DNA of 64,000 nt, taken from the NCBI RefSeq assembly GCF_007786455.1, contig NZ_VNJK01000001.1, forward strand, positions 1,448,074 to 1,512,073, given 5' to 3'. Source of the DNA: Paenibacillus agilis. Its GTDB lineage: Bacteria > Bacillota > Bacilli > Paenibacillales > Paenibacillaceae. Position numbers and translations under genes: made by a program. A model generated the notes under the pieces. The model was not told where the DNA came from, ran no database searches, and saw only the letters and a program-made list of their open reading frames with translations. Below are positions 9,231 through 18,013 of the stretch, piece after piece; position 1 is the stretch's first letter, and each line of letters begins with the position of its first letter.

Positions 9231-10106
9231 ATGCGAATTGGAACAGCTAGAAAACTATTTGTCGGATTCGGCCTTCTTCCATCTGTGCTGCTATATGCCG
9301 TGTTTGTTATCGTGCCAGTATTCTGGTCAGCATATTATGGTTTCATGGATTGGAAAGGGATAGGTGAAGCGCGTTTTATCGGTCTTGACAACTACGTAGA
9401 AGCTCTATCACATGATATTTTTTGGCAATCGCTCGGCAATAACTTAATTGTCGTTGCGGCTTCCGTATTTGGACAGGTTCCACTTGCCTTATTATTAGCG
9501 TTATTGCTTAGTCAAGGCACATGGTTTCAGCGCTTCGTGCGGGCTTCCGTGTTCATGCCTATGGTGCTTTCTTCTGTAGTCATCGGTATTATTTGGTCCT
9601 ATATTTATCAGCCGCAAATAGGGTTGCTAAATGGCATTCTTTCTTTTGTAGGGTTGGAAGAATGGAAACGTGCATGGCTTTCTGACCCAAGCATTGCGAT
9701 GTGGATGATTGCTATACCGATCATTTGGAATTTCATTGGACCGTATTTAATTATGTTTCTTGCCGCCTTGAGCAGCATCCCGCAGGAACTAAATGACGCA
9801 GCTGCCATTGACGGAGCGACAAGAACCCGTAGGTTGTTCTCGATAACACTGCCCATGATATGGGATACGATAAAAGTAGCGGTTGTGTTGTGTATTTCCG
9901 GAAGTCTTAAGGCATTTGACCTTATTTATGTTATGACAAAAGGAGGCCCGGCACACGCCACTGAGTTATTGGCTTCTTACATGTATAACAATACATTCAA
10001 TGTATATCGTTATGGGTACGGAAGTGCAGTCTCGACGCTTATCGTGATTATTAGTCTAATCTTAATTGCAGGGTCGCAGTTCCTTATGCGGCGCAACAAT
10101 CAATAG
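9231..10106 (+). CDS. Carbohydrate ABC permease, MalF/UgpA-like
   Basis: This 291-residue protein has six predicted membrane helices and the EAA loop ELNDAAAIDGATRTRRLFSI (about residues 185-204) that docks the ATPase. The N-terminus lacks the long MalF extra loop, as in UgpA/LacF types. GAGGAGG lies 6-8 nt before the ATG. It works with the adjacent MalG-like permease as a heterodimer. Confidence 0.92.
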   Translation: MRIGTARKLFVGFGLLPSVLLYAVFVIVPVFWSAYYGFMDWKGIGEARFIGLDNYVEALSHDIFWQSLGNNLIVVAASVFGQVPLALLLALLLSQGTWFQRFVRASVFMPMVLSSVVIGIIWSYIYQPQIGLLNGILSFVGLEEWKRAWLSDPSIAMWMIAIPIIWNFIGPYLIMFLAALSSIPQELNDAAAIDGATRTRRLFSITLPMIWDTIKVAVVLCISGSLKAFDLIYVMTKGGPAHATELLASYMYNNTFNVYRYGYGSAVSTLIVIISLILIAGSQFLMRRNNQ

Positions 10107-10156
10107 CCTAGGTGAGATGCAATGATTCGGTTCTGTTATAGAGAGGAGTGCAGCCT

Positions 10157-11032
10157 ATGAATACGTCGATGCCAACACTGGGCACGGGGTTGCATAAGAC
10201 GCAACGGCAGTATAAATGGTGGAGAAGAGCGATTCGGAATATATTGCTTGGCTTCTATGCATTAGTGACACTGTATCCATTATTCTGGATGTTTATGAGT
10301 GCGTTCAAGACGAACGCAGACTTTTTTGCCAATCCATTTTCGCTGCCGACTACATGGAATTGGAGCAACTTTGCTCGTGCATGGGAAGTATCCGGAATGG
10401 GCAAGGCGACTATGAACTCCCTATTCGTGACCTTTGTATCGTTGGTTCTAACACTATTCTTCGGAGCATTAACTGCCTATATCATCTCTAGGTTTGAGTT
10501 TAAGGGCAGAGGAATATTGTATAGCTTGTTGTTGCTTGGATTGTTAATACCGATTCATAGCACGTTGGTTCCATTGTTTAGCATGATGAATATGATGGGC
10601 ATTTTTGATACACATGCTGCACTTATTTTGCCATATACCGCATTCGAACTGCCGATTGCTGTATTCATTATTACGGCTTACTTAGCTAATATACCAAAGG
10701 AAATGGAAGAAGCGGCGCTTGTTGATGGAGCGGGCTATACGGGAATATTTCTTCGTCTCATTCTCCCCATTACGCTTCCAGCATTGTCTACGGTATCTAT
10801 TTTAGGATTTCTTCGCTTTTGGAATGACTTTGCGTTCGCATTAGTCTTTATTAATGACCCTAATCTTAAGACATTGCCATTGAGCTTGTCCGTATTTGCT
10901 GATGGATTTACGACAGACTATAGTTTAACGATGGCCGCACTATCGATGGCATCCTTGCCGACAATTATTGTGTACTTAATGTTCCAAGAACAAGTGATGA
11001 AAGGGATGGCAGCAGGGTCAGTTAAAGGATGA
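10157..11032 (+). CDS. Carbohydrate ABC permease, MalG/UgpE-like
   Basis: The 291-residue protein has six helices and the EAA loop EMEEAALVDGAGYTGIF followed by LRLILPITLPAL. It ends in the typical VKG tail of this family. ATG 10157 is preferred over the in-frame GTG at 10148, because GAGGAG (10143-10148) is 8 nt before the ATG and overlaps the GTG. It is the last gene of the locus; a terminator follows at 11083. Confidence 0.92.
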   Translation: MNTSMPTLGTGLHKTQRQYKWWRRAIRNILLGFYALVTLYPLFWMFMSAFKTNADFFANPFSLPTTWNWSNFARAWEVSGMGKATMNSLFVTFVSLVLTLFFGALTAYIISRFEFKGRGILYSLLLLGLLIPIHSTLVPLFSMMNMMGIFDTHAALILPYTAFELPIAVFIITAYLANIPKEMEEAALVDGAGYTGIFLRLILPITLPALSTVSILGFLRFWNDFAFALVFINDPNLKTLPLSLSVFADGFTTDYSLTMAALSMASLPTIIVYLMFQEQVMKGMAAGSVKG

Positions 11033-11082
11033 CGGTATCATTTAACTAAGTTTATATCGATTTCAACTGGTTCTGCATATAG

Positions 11083-11120
11083 AGCTGGACGTGCCTGAAC
11101 GATGGCGACGTCCAGCTTTT
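11083..11120 (+). terminator. Rho-independent terminator after the ABC operon
   Basis: AGCTGGACGT (11083-11092) and ACGTCCAGCT (11108-11117) form a perfect 10-bp stem with a 15-nt loop, followed by a short T run. It ends the kinase-to-permease operon. The rest of 11033-11267 shows nothing I can name. Confidence 0.75.
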
Positions 11121-11267
11121 GTATTTCATCAACAATAATCGATGGGGCCTTTAATGGAACGCCTGAAGTTAGATCATCATATGAGGCATGTATAGGAGGT
11201 CGAATAAACGAATGATAGACTAGGGGAAAGTCACTCTAGCGGGCTATCAAGTAGCTCCTTTATACAT

Positions 11268-12302
11268 TTAGTAAGTTGCAATAAGTGATGAAGCAGCAAG
11301 ATCTTGTACGGAACGATTAATATGAATTTCACATGGTAGTTTAACGGACTGAGGCCCTTGGTTGCGATTGCGAATACGTTCTAACAGCATCTGGATACCT
11401 TGCTGTCCGAATTCGTAAGCGGGTTGGGATACGACGCTAAGGAATGGATTAACCTGTTCCAGCATACCTAGATCATCATAACTGGCAACCGAAATTTGTT
11501 CTGGTACTTTTACGCCCTCTTCTTCCAATTTGTTAAGTACACTCATTGCCAACATATTGTTCGCAGCGAAAATTGCAGTTGGACGCTTGTCCGGTTCAGC
11601 ATGAAGCCAATGTGATAAGGTGAATTGCTGCTTGTCGTGCACATAACTTGAACTCATCATAAAGTTTTCTTCAATCGGTAACCCAGCTTCTACAAGAGCA
11701 TCCTCATAACCGAGCCGACGTTCTCTCGCTGTCGAGACATTTTCTAAACCGTTTACAAGAGCGATTCTGCGATGCCCTCGCTTAATAAGTTCTCGTACTA
11801 GCTGCTTGGCACCTATACGGCTGTCACCAAGCACGGTGTCACATGTAATACCAGGAACTTCGCGATCAAGCAAGACGAATGGAACGTTTTGACGCTCAAG
11901 CCAGCGCAAATGCTCAATCGACATATCATTGCTTGGTGCGAATAATACGCCATCGACACGCATAGATAAGATCATTTCAACATACTGACGCTCTTTGTCT
12001 AGGTTCTCATCGCTATTGCCAAACATAAGGCGATAGCCGTATTTATGTGCCATATCTTCCGCACCGCGTGCCATCATCGTAAAGAATGGATTCGAAATGT
12101 CCGTAATAAGTAGGGATAACACTTTGCTCTCTTGCGTGACGAGGCATCTTGCGACGGAGTTAGGGATGTAGTGCATTTCTTCCATGACTTGCTTGACCTT
12201 TGTACGAGTCTTTTCGCTCACGCGTCCTGTGTTATTGATGACACGTGATACTGTCATTGCTGAAACGTTCGCTTGCTTTGCAATATCGTAGATAGTTGCC
12301 AT
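11268..12302 (-). CDS. LacI-family regulator, RbsR-like
   Basis: The protein is 344 residues, the usual length. The LacI HTH is at the N-terminus (TIYDIAKQANVSAMTVSRVIN, hinge helix near residues 48-60 with SVARCL) and is followed by a periplasmic-binding-protein-like effector domain (LLITDISNPFF, DGVLFAP, AIFAANNMLA). CAGGAG precedes the ATG. It lies 115 nt downstream of ribokinase on the same strand, so ribose or a related sugar phosphate signal is likely, but no rbsDACB genes are in the window and it could instead control the neighbouring ABC operon. Confidence 0.88.
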   Translation of the reverse strand: MATIYDIAKQANVSAMTVSRVINNTGRVSEKTRTKVKQVMEEMHYIPNSVARCLVTQESKVLSLLITDISNPFFTMMARGAEDMAHKYGYRLMFGNSDENLDKERQYVEMILSMRVDGVLFAPSNDMSIEHLRWLERQNVPFVLLDREVPGITCDTVLGDSRIGAKQLVRELIKRGHRRIALVNGLENVSTARERRLGYEDALVEAGLPIEENFMMSSSYVHDKQQFTLSHWLHAEPDKRPTAIFAANNMLAMSVLNKLEEEGVKVPEQISVASYDDLGMLEQVNPFLSVVSQPAYEFGQQGIQMLLERIRNRNQGPQSVKLPCEIHINRSVQDLAASSLIATY

Positions 12303-12417
12303 GACGATTCTCCTGCCCTTGTGGAATGATGCCTGAATTGTAAAGTTATACCGATTTTATTTTATTCCAACATTTCCATAAGGGCAAGAGGATTAAAGCA
12401 GGATGTTTGTGATTAGA

Positions 12418-13371
12418 CTAACATTTTTTTGTAGAAGATTGTAGAATCCAGTTGTTTAACTGCTCGCGAGATGGCATTCCAGCTTGTGCTCCGAACTTCG
12501 TAACAGACATCGCACCAGCTGCAGTTGCCCACTGCATCGCTTCTGGCAGGCTGCGTTGTTCCGCTAATGCGACAGCTAATGCAGCGTTAAAGGTGTCACC
12601 TGCTCCCGTTGTATCAACAACGGTAACTTTGTGTCCTGCGCTATGATGGATATGACCAGATTCGTCTGCCCAATAGGCCCCATCTGCTCCTTTTGTCATA
12701 ATGATGCGTGTTGGTGCCTTGCTAAGTTTTTCTTGCCAAGATGCATCATCTGGTGTTGAAATAGGTTGTGATCCAGTTACGATGTCCAATTCATGTTCAT
12801 TTGGTGTGATCCAGCTCAATTGAGCAAGAAATGACTCGTCAAGATGAATCGCTGGTGCAGGATTTAGCATAATTGGCACCTGATGTTGATTAGCAATTGC
12901 AACCGCTCTCTCAACAGCATCTTGAGGGATTTCCAGTTGGGTTAGCACGAGATCGGATTGCGCGATGATGGACTCATACTCTTGAATGTACGCAGGGGTG
13001 ACTTCTTCATTTGCTCCTGCCACGATAATGATTCGATTGTCACCATCGGCAATCGTAATAGCTGCTATGCCGGATGTTTGATTGGGAATGATTCGAATCC
13101 CATCCGTATTTACGCCTTCATTGCGAAGGTTATTTAGCATCATAGTACCAAAAGCATCGTCACCGACGCAGCCAATCATAGTTACTTGAGCGCCGAGTCG
13201 GGCACAAGCGACAGCTTGATTGGCACCTTTGCCGCCACAAGTTGTTGCGAATCGTTCACCGTGAACGGTCTCGCCTGCATTAGGCATATTAGAGGTTACC
13301 GTCACCAAGTCCATATTCAAGCTGCCAATCACCGTGATGCGGGGCTGTGACGTTATTTGTAGTTGTGTCAT
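12418..13371 (-). CDS. rbsK: Ribokinase (PfkB family)
   Basis: The protein has 317 residues. PfkB signatures are present: GSLNMDLV at the N-terminus, GGKGANQAVACARLGA (residues about 46-61), and the catalytic C-terminal TVVDTTGAGDTFNAALAVAL with the base aspartate. ITPNE and TKGADGAYW match ribokinase. It phosphorylates D-ribose at O5 with ATP in the cytosol. The ribosome site AAGGAG is a rather long 12-13 nt before the ATG. It appears to be first in a two-gene minus-strand unit with the LacI regulator. No ribose transporter is adjacent. Confidence 0.9.
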   Translation of the reverse strand: MTQLQITSQPRITVIGSLNMDLVTVTSNMPNAGETVHGERFATTCGGKGANQAVACARLGAQVTMIGCVGDDAFGTMMLNNLRNEGVNTDGIRIIPNQTSGIAAITIADGDNRIIIVAGANEEVTPAYIQEYESIIAQSDLVLTQLEIPQDAVERAVAIANQHQVPIMLNPAPAIHLDESFLAQLSWITPNEHELDIVTGSQPISTPDDASWQEKLSKAPTRIIMTKGADGAYWADESGHIHHSAGHKVTVVDTTGAGDTFNAALAVALAEQRSLPEAMQWATAAGAMSVTKFGAQAGMPSREQLNNWILQSSTKKC

Positions 13372-13467
13372 CTGAAAATTGTTGCTCCTTCCTGATTGCC
13401 ATGCTGTATTACTGTATCTTGAATACCAGAAACAGTCAAAGTTAGGTTGCGAGATATTTATTTTTCC

Positions 13468-13495
13468 TTTGAACTATGATAACATGAAATATACT
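13468..13495 (+). promoter_or_regulatory. Sigma-A-like promoter of the HxlR gene
   Basis: TTTGAA (13468-13473), a 16-nt spacer and TATACT (13490-13495) lie 35 nt before the HxlR start codon. The spacing is acceptable, though the -35 is not ideal. Confidence 0.5.
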
Positions 13496-13529
13496 TACAT
13501 TTTGTTAGCGATAAGGAGGGATGGTTTAG

Positions 13530-13889
13530 ATGGAACACCAACCGTTACTATGTCCAAGGTTTGAGGCTGCTTTTTGCATTTTAGGAAAACGTTGGAATGG
13601 ATTGCTTATTCATGCACTTGTCTCAGGGCCAAAACGCTTCAAAGATATTTCTACGCTTATTCCGACGATGAGCGACAAAATGTTGAGCGAACGTATGAAG
13701 GATCTAGAGACAGCAGGCATTATTGTTCGAAATGTCTACCCAGAAACACCGGTTCGTATTGAATATGAACTAACGGAGAAGGGGCAGGCATTGACGCCGG
13801 TTATGGAAGCTGTTCAGCAGTGGGCAGCACAGTGGCTAGATGACCAGGAGCTTACTCAGTCCGGATGCACTCCAAAGGATCAATCATAG
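13530..13889 (+). CDS. HxlR/MarR-like winged-helix regulator
   Basis: The 119-residue protein matches the HxlR family: CPRFEAAFCILGKRWNGLLIHAL at the N-terminus (the family has a cysteine here), GPKRFKDIS, and MSDKMLSERMKDLE as recognition helix, then a wing. Cys10 is the conserved redox or aldehyde-sensing cysteine of YodB/HypR relatives. AAGGAGG precedes the ATG. No obvious target gene sits beside it apart from the divergent ribokinase, so its regulon is unknown. Confidence 0.88.
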   Translation: MEHQPLLCPRFEAAFCILGKRWNGLLIHALVSGPKRFKDISTLIPTMSDKMLSERMKDLETAGIIVRNVYPETPVRIEYELTEKGQALTPVMEAVQQWAAQWLDDQELTQSGCTPKDQS

Positions 13890-13937
13890 TCATCAACATC
13901 GAATCGAGTACACCTATATCTTAAAGGTATAGCCAAC

Positions 13938-13967
13938 AAGACCGTGGGAAACCCTCCGGTCTTATTT
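13938..13967 (+). terminator. Short hairpin after the HxlR gene
   Basis: AAGACCG (13938-13944) and CGGTCTT (13957-13963) form a 7-bp stem with a 12-nt loop followed by ATTTC. It is a weak terminator candidate. Confidence 0.45.
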
Positions 13968-14056
13968 CTGTCTGGAGGCGTATCGCATAAGGGATGGGAA
14001 TGTATAAATTTAGGAACCGACATTAAAATGACACGTATGTTAAGGTGGAGAGGGAG

Positions 14057-14548
14057 GTGAGTAATATTCAACCAAGTACGATTCAGTTGCATTATATAGA
14101 ATGGGATTCCGTCTTGATGCAGGAGAAGGGGATTGTCTCGAACTGGAATGTCACACGTGACTATATGTTCGTCTGCAAGCTGACCGATGCAGTCCTCATT
14201 CGTAATCGACTATGGGAGCATGTATCTCATGAGACGAATCATTTGCAGCAGGCAGCTATTTATGTTATACCATTTCTCGGAATAAATGTGAAAGATTATA
14301 TTTCAGAGATTCAAACCACTATTTTTGATGGGCAATGTCAGGTTGCGGAGCAATTTACAGTTGAATGGCATTTATGGAAGGAACAACGTTTTCATCTCCT
14401 AACTTCTTATCAACCTCAAGGACCATTGGATGCAGCTTCATTGCTGCTTGATCATTATGCTTTTGTGGATGAACGGGAAGTGGAAATGTTGCTAACCGTA
14501 TTGGATACGGACCGGAATACCTTATTGCTGTTCGCAAAGCCAGTCTAG
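14057..14548 (+). CDS. Uncharacterised protein heading the yjf-like gene set
   Basis: I do not recognise this 163-residue soluble protein. It has no signal peptide, membrane segment or clear motif; it is rich in aromatic residues and its C-terminus reads VEMLLTVLDTDRNTLLLFAKPV. I place the start at GTG 14057 because AAGGTGG lies 8 nt upstream; GTG 14045 is an in-frame alternative that would add four residues. It precedes a lipoprotein, a glutathionylspermidine-synthase-like ATP-grasp protein and a DUF350 membrane protein, in the position where E. coli has yjfI-yjfK. A role with those partners is inferred from position only. Confidence 0.65.
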   Translation: MSNIQPSTIQLHYIEWDSVLMQEKGIVSNWNVTRDYMFVCKLTDAVLIRNRLWEHVSHETNHLQQAAIYVIPFLGINVKDYISEIQTTIFDGQCQVAEQFTVEWHLWKEQRFHLLTSYQPQGPLDAASLLLDHYAFVDEREVEMLLTVLDTDRNTLLLFAKPV

Positions 14549-14606
14549 CCTAACATGTGGATGATGTTCGTATGTAAAAAAGCAAATGAGGAAAAGAGGA
14601 ATTGAA

Positions 14607-14945
14607 ATGAAAGAAGAAGGAGCAACAGCTGTAAGTTCGAAAAAGAAGCGAGCTTGGGCCTATGCTTTGCTCGGTTGTATGCCACTTGCATTGACGGCTT
14701 GTGGAGATGCAGATGTAGAGCCGACTGCTTATGAGGAATGTGTATATGAAAAAGAGAAAAACGGACGTTGGGAAATTGATTGTGATGATGATGGAAGCGG
14801 AAGTAGCGGCAGTGGTGGAAGCGGTAGTAGTAACTGGTACGTCATGAATGGGTATAGTTCGAAGTCCTCCTATGCGAAGAAGGGCACGTCATTTTATAAC
14901 TCTTATTCTGGTATCGGTAAAAGCGGCTATTCAAGCGGGGGATAG
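14607..14945 (+). CDS. Small YgiB/YjfM (DUF1190)-like lipoprotein with Gly/Ser-rich tail
   Basis: The product is 112 residues. A basic KKKR start, hydrophobic stretch and lipobox LTAC (Cys32) mark a lipoprotein. The mature part has two further cysteines (YEECVYE and EIDCDDD) and then a Gly/Ser/Tyr-rich low-complexity tail. This layout matches YgiB/YjfM-type proteins, which are encoded with the ATP-grasp partner found next door. ATG 14607 follows AGAGGA at 6 nt; an earlier in-frame ATG at 14586 has no ribosome site. The cell-envelope location is inferred from the lipobox; the function of the family is not settled. Confidence 0.75.
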   Translation: MKEEGATAVSSKKKRAWAYALLGCMPLALTACGDADVEPTAYEECVYEKEKNGRWEIDCDDDGSGSSGSGGSGSSNWYVMNGYSSKSSYAKKGTSFYNSYSGIGKSGYSSGG

Positions 14946-14947
14946 AA

Positions 14948-16336
14948 ATGGAACGTAAAGAAGCTACGCGTATGCGACCGACAATGAGCTTACCGCTAAC
15001 AGCGAGCGAGGCATTTCACGCAGAGCGCTTGCAGCATGTTCCTTATGTTCAGATGCATCAGCAGGAATATTGTACAACGCATGCCATGCTTTATACGGAG
15101 GATGAAATAGCAGAACTGAGCATAGCTTCAGAGCAGCTTCATGCTATTTTTATGAAAGCACTCCGCCTTATACAGGACGAATTGCCAGATGAAATACTTA
15201 TGCAGCAGTTAGGGATACCCGTTAAGCTATTGGAAAGCGCTCGAATACCTTTTTCCTTTAGCGGAATAGCCCGACAAGACTGGATTAAAGGGCCTGAGGG
15301 CTGGAAGTGTATCGAGAATAATGCGGATACGCCTACAGGCATACCTGAGACAGCATACTTAGCCGAACAGCTGCTGGCAGATAGTCGTGCAGCCGTTTAC
15401 TCGTACGAAACTCATTTACATAACCCTTCAGCTGAATTGGAGTATCGCTTGCAGCAAGCTTTAGGAGAAATGTTAGATCAGTATCGGGAGCTGGGATTTG
15501 GAAGGCGCGTAGTATGCAGCTCATTTGCGAATCACGAAGAAGATAAAGCCAATACGGTATATTTGATGCGACTTATGCAGCAACTAGGATGGGACGTAGA
15601 GTATTGTCCGCTTGAAGAACTTCGAGTGGAGCCCGCGCGTGGACTCATTGCATATGATCGTCCTGTTGATATTTGGTACCGTTTATATCCATTGGAGTAT
15701 TTAATGGATGATCTTGCCCCTGATGGCTTTCCCGTTGGTGAAGCTGTGTTAGCACTTGCGAAGGAAGGACGCCTCGCGATTATTAATCCGCCTCAATCGA
15801 TTATCTTGCAAAGCAAAGCACTTCTTGCCTTTGTGTGGGCGTGCTTCGAACATCATGATACGTTAAGCGAAGCAAGAGGGGAACCGCTTTATAGCGAGGA
15901 AGAACGAACTGTCATTGAGCGTTATTTGCTGCCAACGTACTTGAACGAAACCCCATTCCTCGAACAACAATTGCCATATGTTCAAAAAAGCATCTGGGGA
16001 CGTGAAGGAAAGGGAACGAGCATTTATGGGGAAGACGGTAAGCAATTGCAGACAGAAGATACGATCCGCAAGGTTGATTTATCGGAATGCACAGTAGAAG
16101 AACAAGAAGAAGTAATGCGATATTATAACGACCAGCTCAAAATATATCAGCAGTATGTTCCTATGGAAGCTGCTCAATTGGTGACGGACGAAGGTGTGAT
16201 TGATGGCTTCGTACTGACGGGGATTTACACGCCGAACGGTCGTTTTGGAGGTATACTGCCTAGATTAGGCGGAAGAATTACTGGAGATTTGGCACGTTAT
16301 TGCCCAGCGGCCGTATGGAAGCGAACAAATATATAA
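14948..16336 (+). CDS. Glutathionylspermidine synthase-like ATP-grasp protein (YgiC/YjfC family)
   Basis: The 462-residue protein resembles the C-terminal synthetase half of glutathionylspermidine synthase and lacks the amidase half. Recognisable parts are CIENNADTPTGIPETAYLAEQ near residue 120-140, QSKALLAFVWACFEHH near 285, and the ATP-binding loop KSIWGREGKGTSIYG near 350. It is longer than E. coli YgiC or YjfC (about 386 residues). The family likely joins an amine to a carboxylate with ATP, but no glutathionylspermidine activity has been shown for YgiC-like proteins that I know of. It starts 2 nt after the lipoprotein stop, so the two are translationally coupled. Confidence 0.82.
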   Translation: MERKEATRMRPTMSLPLTASEAFHAERLQHVPYVQMHQQEYCTTHAMLYTEDEIAELSIASEQLHAIFMKALRLIQDELPDEILMQQLGIPVKLLESARIPFSFSGIARQDWIKGPEGWKCIENNADTPTGIPETAYLAEQLLADSRAAVYSYETHLHNPSAELEYRLQQALGEMLDQYRELGFGRRVVCSSFANHEEDKANTVYLMRLMQQLGWDVEYCPLEELRVEPARGLIAYDRPVDIWYRLYPLEYLMDDLAPDGFPVGEAVLALAKEGRLAIINPPQSIILQSKALLAFVWACFEHHDTLSEARGEPLYSEEERTVIERYLLPTYLNETPFLEQQLPYVQKSIWGREGKGTSIYGEDGKQLQTEDTIRKVDLSECTVEEQEEVMRYYNDQLKIYQQYVPMEAAQLVTDEGVIDGFVLTGIYTPNGRFGGILPRLGGRITGDLARYCPAAVWKRTNI

Positions 16337-16367
16337 ATTAAGCTGATGAAATAGAGGAGGAAAAGAA

Positions 16368-16781
16368 GTGAGTTCATTAAATTCATTTTTAGTAGATTTG
16401 GGTAATGTAGGAATAGGGTTGCTGCTTCTTACTGTCATTCTTTTGGTAGGTGCTTGGGTATTTAGTCGATTGACTCGTTTTGATGATAAAAAGGAAATCG
16501 AAAAAGGGAATGAAGCGGCTGGTATTTATATGGGCAGCAAGCTGTTAGGCTTGTGTATTATTGTGGCAATGGTATCGTATTCGAGTAGTGATTGGTTAAT
16601 GATGTTGGCATGGTCAGCCGTTGGTATTCTTGTTTTATGCCTTGTATATTTCCTTGTAGATAAGCTCCTTCCGGCGTTCCGAGTATGTGAGGAAATCGAA
16701 AAAGGCAATATCGCAGTTGCCCAATTGCTCCGCTGCATTATTATTGGTATCTCAATTGTTGTAGGTACCCTGTTAATGTAA
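16368..16781 (+). CDS. DUF350 (YjfL-like) inner-membrane protein
   Basis: The 137-residue protein has four hydrophobic helices arranged as two similar halves. Each half contains a polar loop with the same motif, EIEKGN (residues about 43-48 and 104-109), followed by a helix; this internal repeat is typical of DUF350. GTG start with AGGAGG upstream. It closes the gene set with the lipoprotein and ATP-grasp protein, as yjfL does in E. coli. Its biochemical role is unknown. Confidence 0.82.
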   Translation: MSSLNSFLVDLGNVGIGLLLLTVILLVGAWVFSRLTRFDDKKEIEKGNEAAGIYMGSKLLGLCIIVAMVSYSSSDWLMMLAWSAVGILVLCLVYFLVDKLLPAFRVCEEIEKGNIAVAQLLRCIIIGISIVVGTLLM

Positions 16782-16906
16782 GTGGGTAAGTCTGGTGTTT
16801 TATGCCTTCTTTTTACCGTTGTCAAGATGAAGCTAGCACCTTTATAATAATAGAATGGTACAAACAAAGAAGATGCTGTAAACACTACGATAGACAGGAG
16901 ATTATC

Positions 16907-17776
16907 ATGACTATTCATATCATCACGGATGGTAGCTCTGATTTGACACCGGAATTGGCTAGTAAGTTCGGAATACACATCGTTCCGTTGAATGTCCAAT
17001 TCGGAGATGACATGTATACCTCAGACATGGAATCCAAGCTTTTTTACCAACGTATGAAGGAAGAGAGTGAGCTGCCTAAGACGTCGAGTCCATCTCCAGC
17101 TGCCTTCTATAATATGTTCAAGTCTCTTGATGCCGATAAAGACATTTTTGTTCTATGCTTGTCTGCTACACTGAGCAGCACATATAATCATGCTCTAATG
17201 GCAAAAGAAATGTACGAAGAAGAAGGACATTCGAACAAGGTTGAAGTGATTGACGCAAAGACAACTTCGATCGGTCTAGGATTGCTTGCTGTCCGCGCTA
17301 CGATCATGGCTAAGGCAGGCGAAAGTCTTCAAGAATTGAACGACACAATGAAGCAGCTGGCGAAGCAAACGAATACGTTCTTTTCGTTGGATACGTTGGA
17401 GAACGTTATTCGCGGTGGTCGCTTGAGCCGTTTGAAAGGCTCTGTTGCTTCGATGTTGAATATTAAGCTAATTATGCGTGCTGCTGATGACGGATCTGTT
17501 GAAATGATCGAAAAAGTTCGTGGCACACAGCGAGCGGTAAAGCGTCTTATTGATAAAGTGGAAGAAGCATGGCATCAGCACGCTGATCGTGAATGGATTG
17601 CGTTTGCTCATTCTAACTGCGAAGAGCGCGCTCGTGAATTTATGAATATGATTCAAGAAAGCTATCCGTTCAAAAATGTTCTGCTTGTGAACATGGGTGC
17701 TGTAATTGGAACGTATGCAGGTGAAGGTGGCTTACTCGTTACTTTCTCTCAATCGGATGCAGCAACGAAGGAATAA
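16907..17776 (+). CDS. DegV-family fatty-acid-binding protein
   Basis: The 289-residue protein shows the DegV pattern: IITDGSSDLTPELA at the start, SSPSPAAFYNMF, LCLSATLSSTYNHA and the IRGGRLSRLKG segment. Firmicute FakB proteins of this family hold fatty acids and present them to the FakA kinase for phosphorylation; no fakA is nearby. ATG 16907 follows CAGGAG at 6 nt; a longer in-frame reading from 16802 has no ribosome site and begins just after the previous gene. The fatty-acid role is inferred from the family. Confidence 0.88.
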   Translation: MTIHIITDGSSDLTPELASKFGIHIVPLNVQFGDDMYTSDMESKLFYQRMKEESELPKTSSPSPAAFYNMFKSLDADKDIFVLCLSATLSSTYNHALMAKEMYEEEGHSNKVEVIDAKTTSIGLGLLAVRATIMAKAGESLQELNDTMKQLAKQTNTFFSLDTLENVIRGGRLSRLKGSVASMLNIKLIMRAADDGSVEMIEKVRGTQRAVKRLIDKVEEAWHQHADREWIAFAHSNCEERAREFMNMIQESYPFKNVLLVNMGAVIGTYAGEGGLLVTFSQSDAATKE

Positions 17777-17800
17777 TCGGACGTGGTTATTAATCCATAG

Positions 17801-17890
17801 AACCTCTTGCTTATGGTCAGCGTAGGGGAGTAAGGGCTGTTACGAGCCCTTGCTTGTCTTATTCGATGACAGGAGGCGAGAGGTTTTTTT
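17801..17890 (+). terminator. Large nested terminator hairpin after degV
   Basis: An outer stem pairs AACCTCTTGC (17801-17810) with GCGAGAGGTT (17876-17885), with one G-U pair, and is followed by a run of T. Inside it, AAGGGCT (17832-17838) and AGCCCTT (17845-17851) make a second stem. The structure is larger than a plain terminator but the T run supports termination. Confidence 0.7.
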
Positions 17891-17972
17891 CGTTTGTCTC
17901 ATAACTTTTAGTTATACCGGGAATGCCAACTAGGTATTTCCTTTTTTTTGATCCATTCGTTAGACTCTTTTG

Positions 17973-17986
17973 TGTAAGCGTTTGCA
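17973..17986 (+). promoter_or_regulatory. CcpA cre-like site upstream of the acyl-CoA operon
   Basis: TGTAAGCGTTTGCA matches the cre consensus TGWAANCGNTNWCA at 13 of 14 positions. It lies 28 nt before the reductase start codon, where CcpA binding would block transcription. It suggests carbon-catabolite repression of the whole acyl-CoA operon. Confidence 0.7.
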
Positions 17987-18013
17987 AATAAACACTGAAA
18001 AGAGGCTGCAAGC

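Noticed and set aside
16802..16906. Longer N-terminus of the DegV protein
   Set aside because: There is no ribosome site at 16802, the added residues are not DegV-like, and ATG 16907 has CAGGAG at the right distance.
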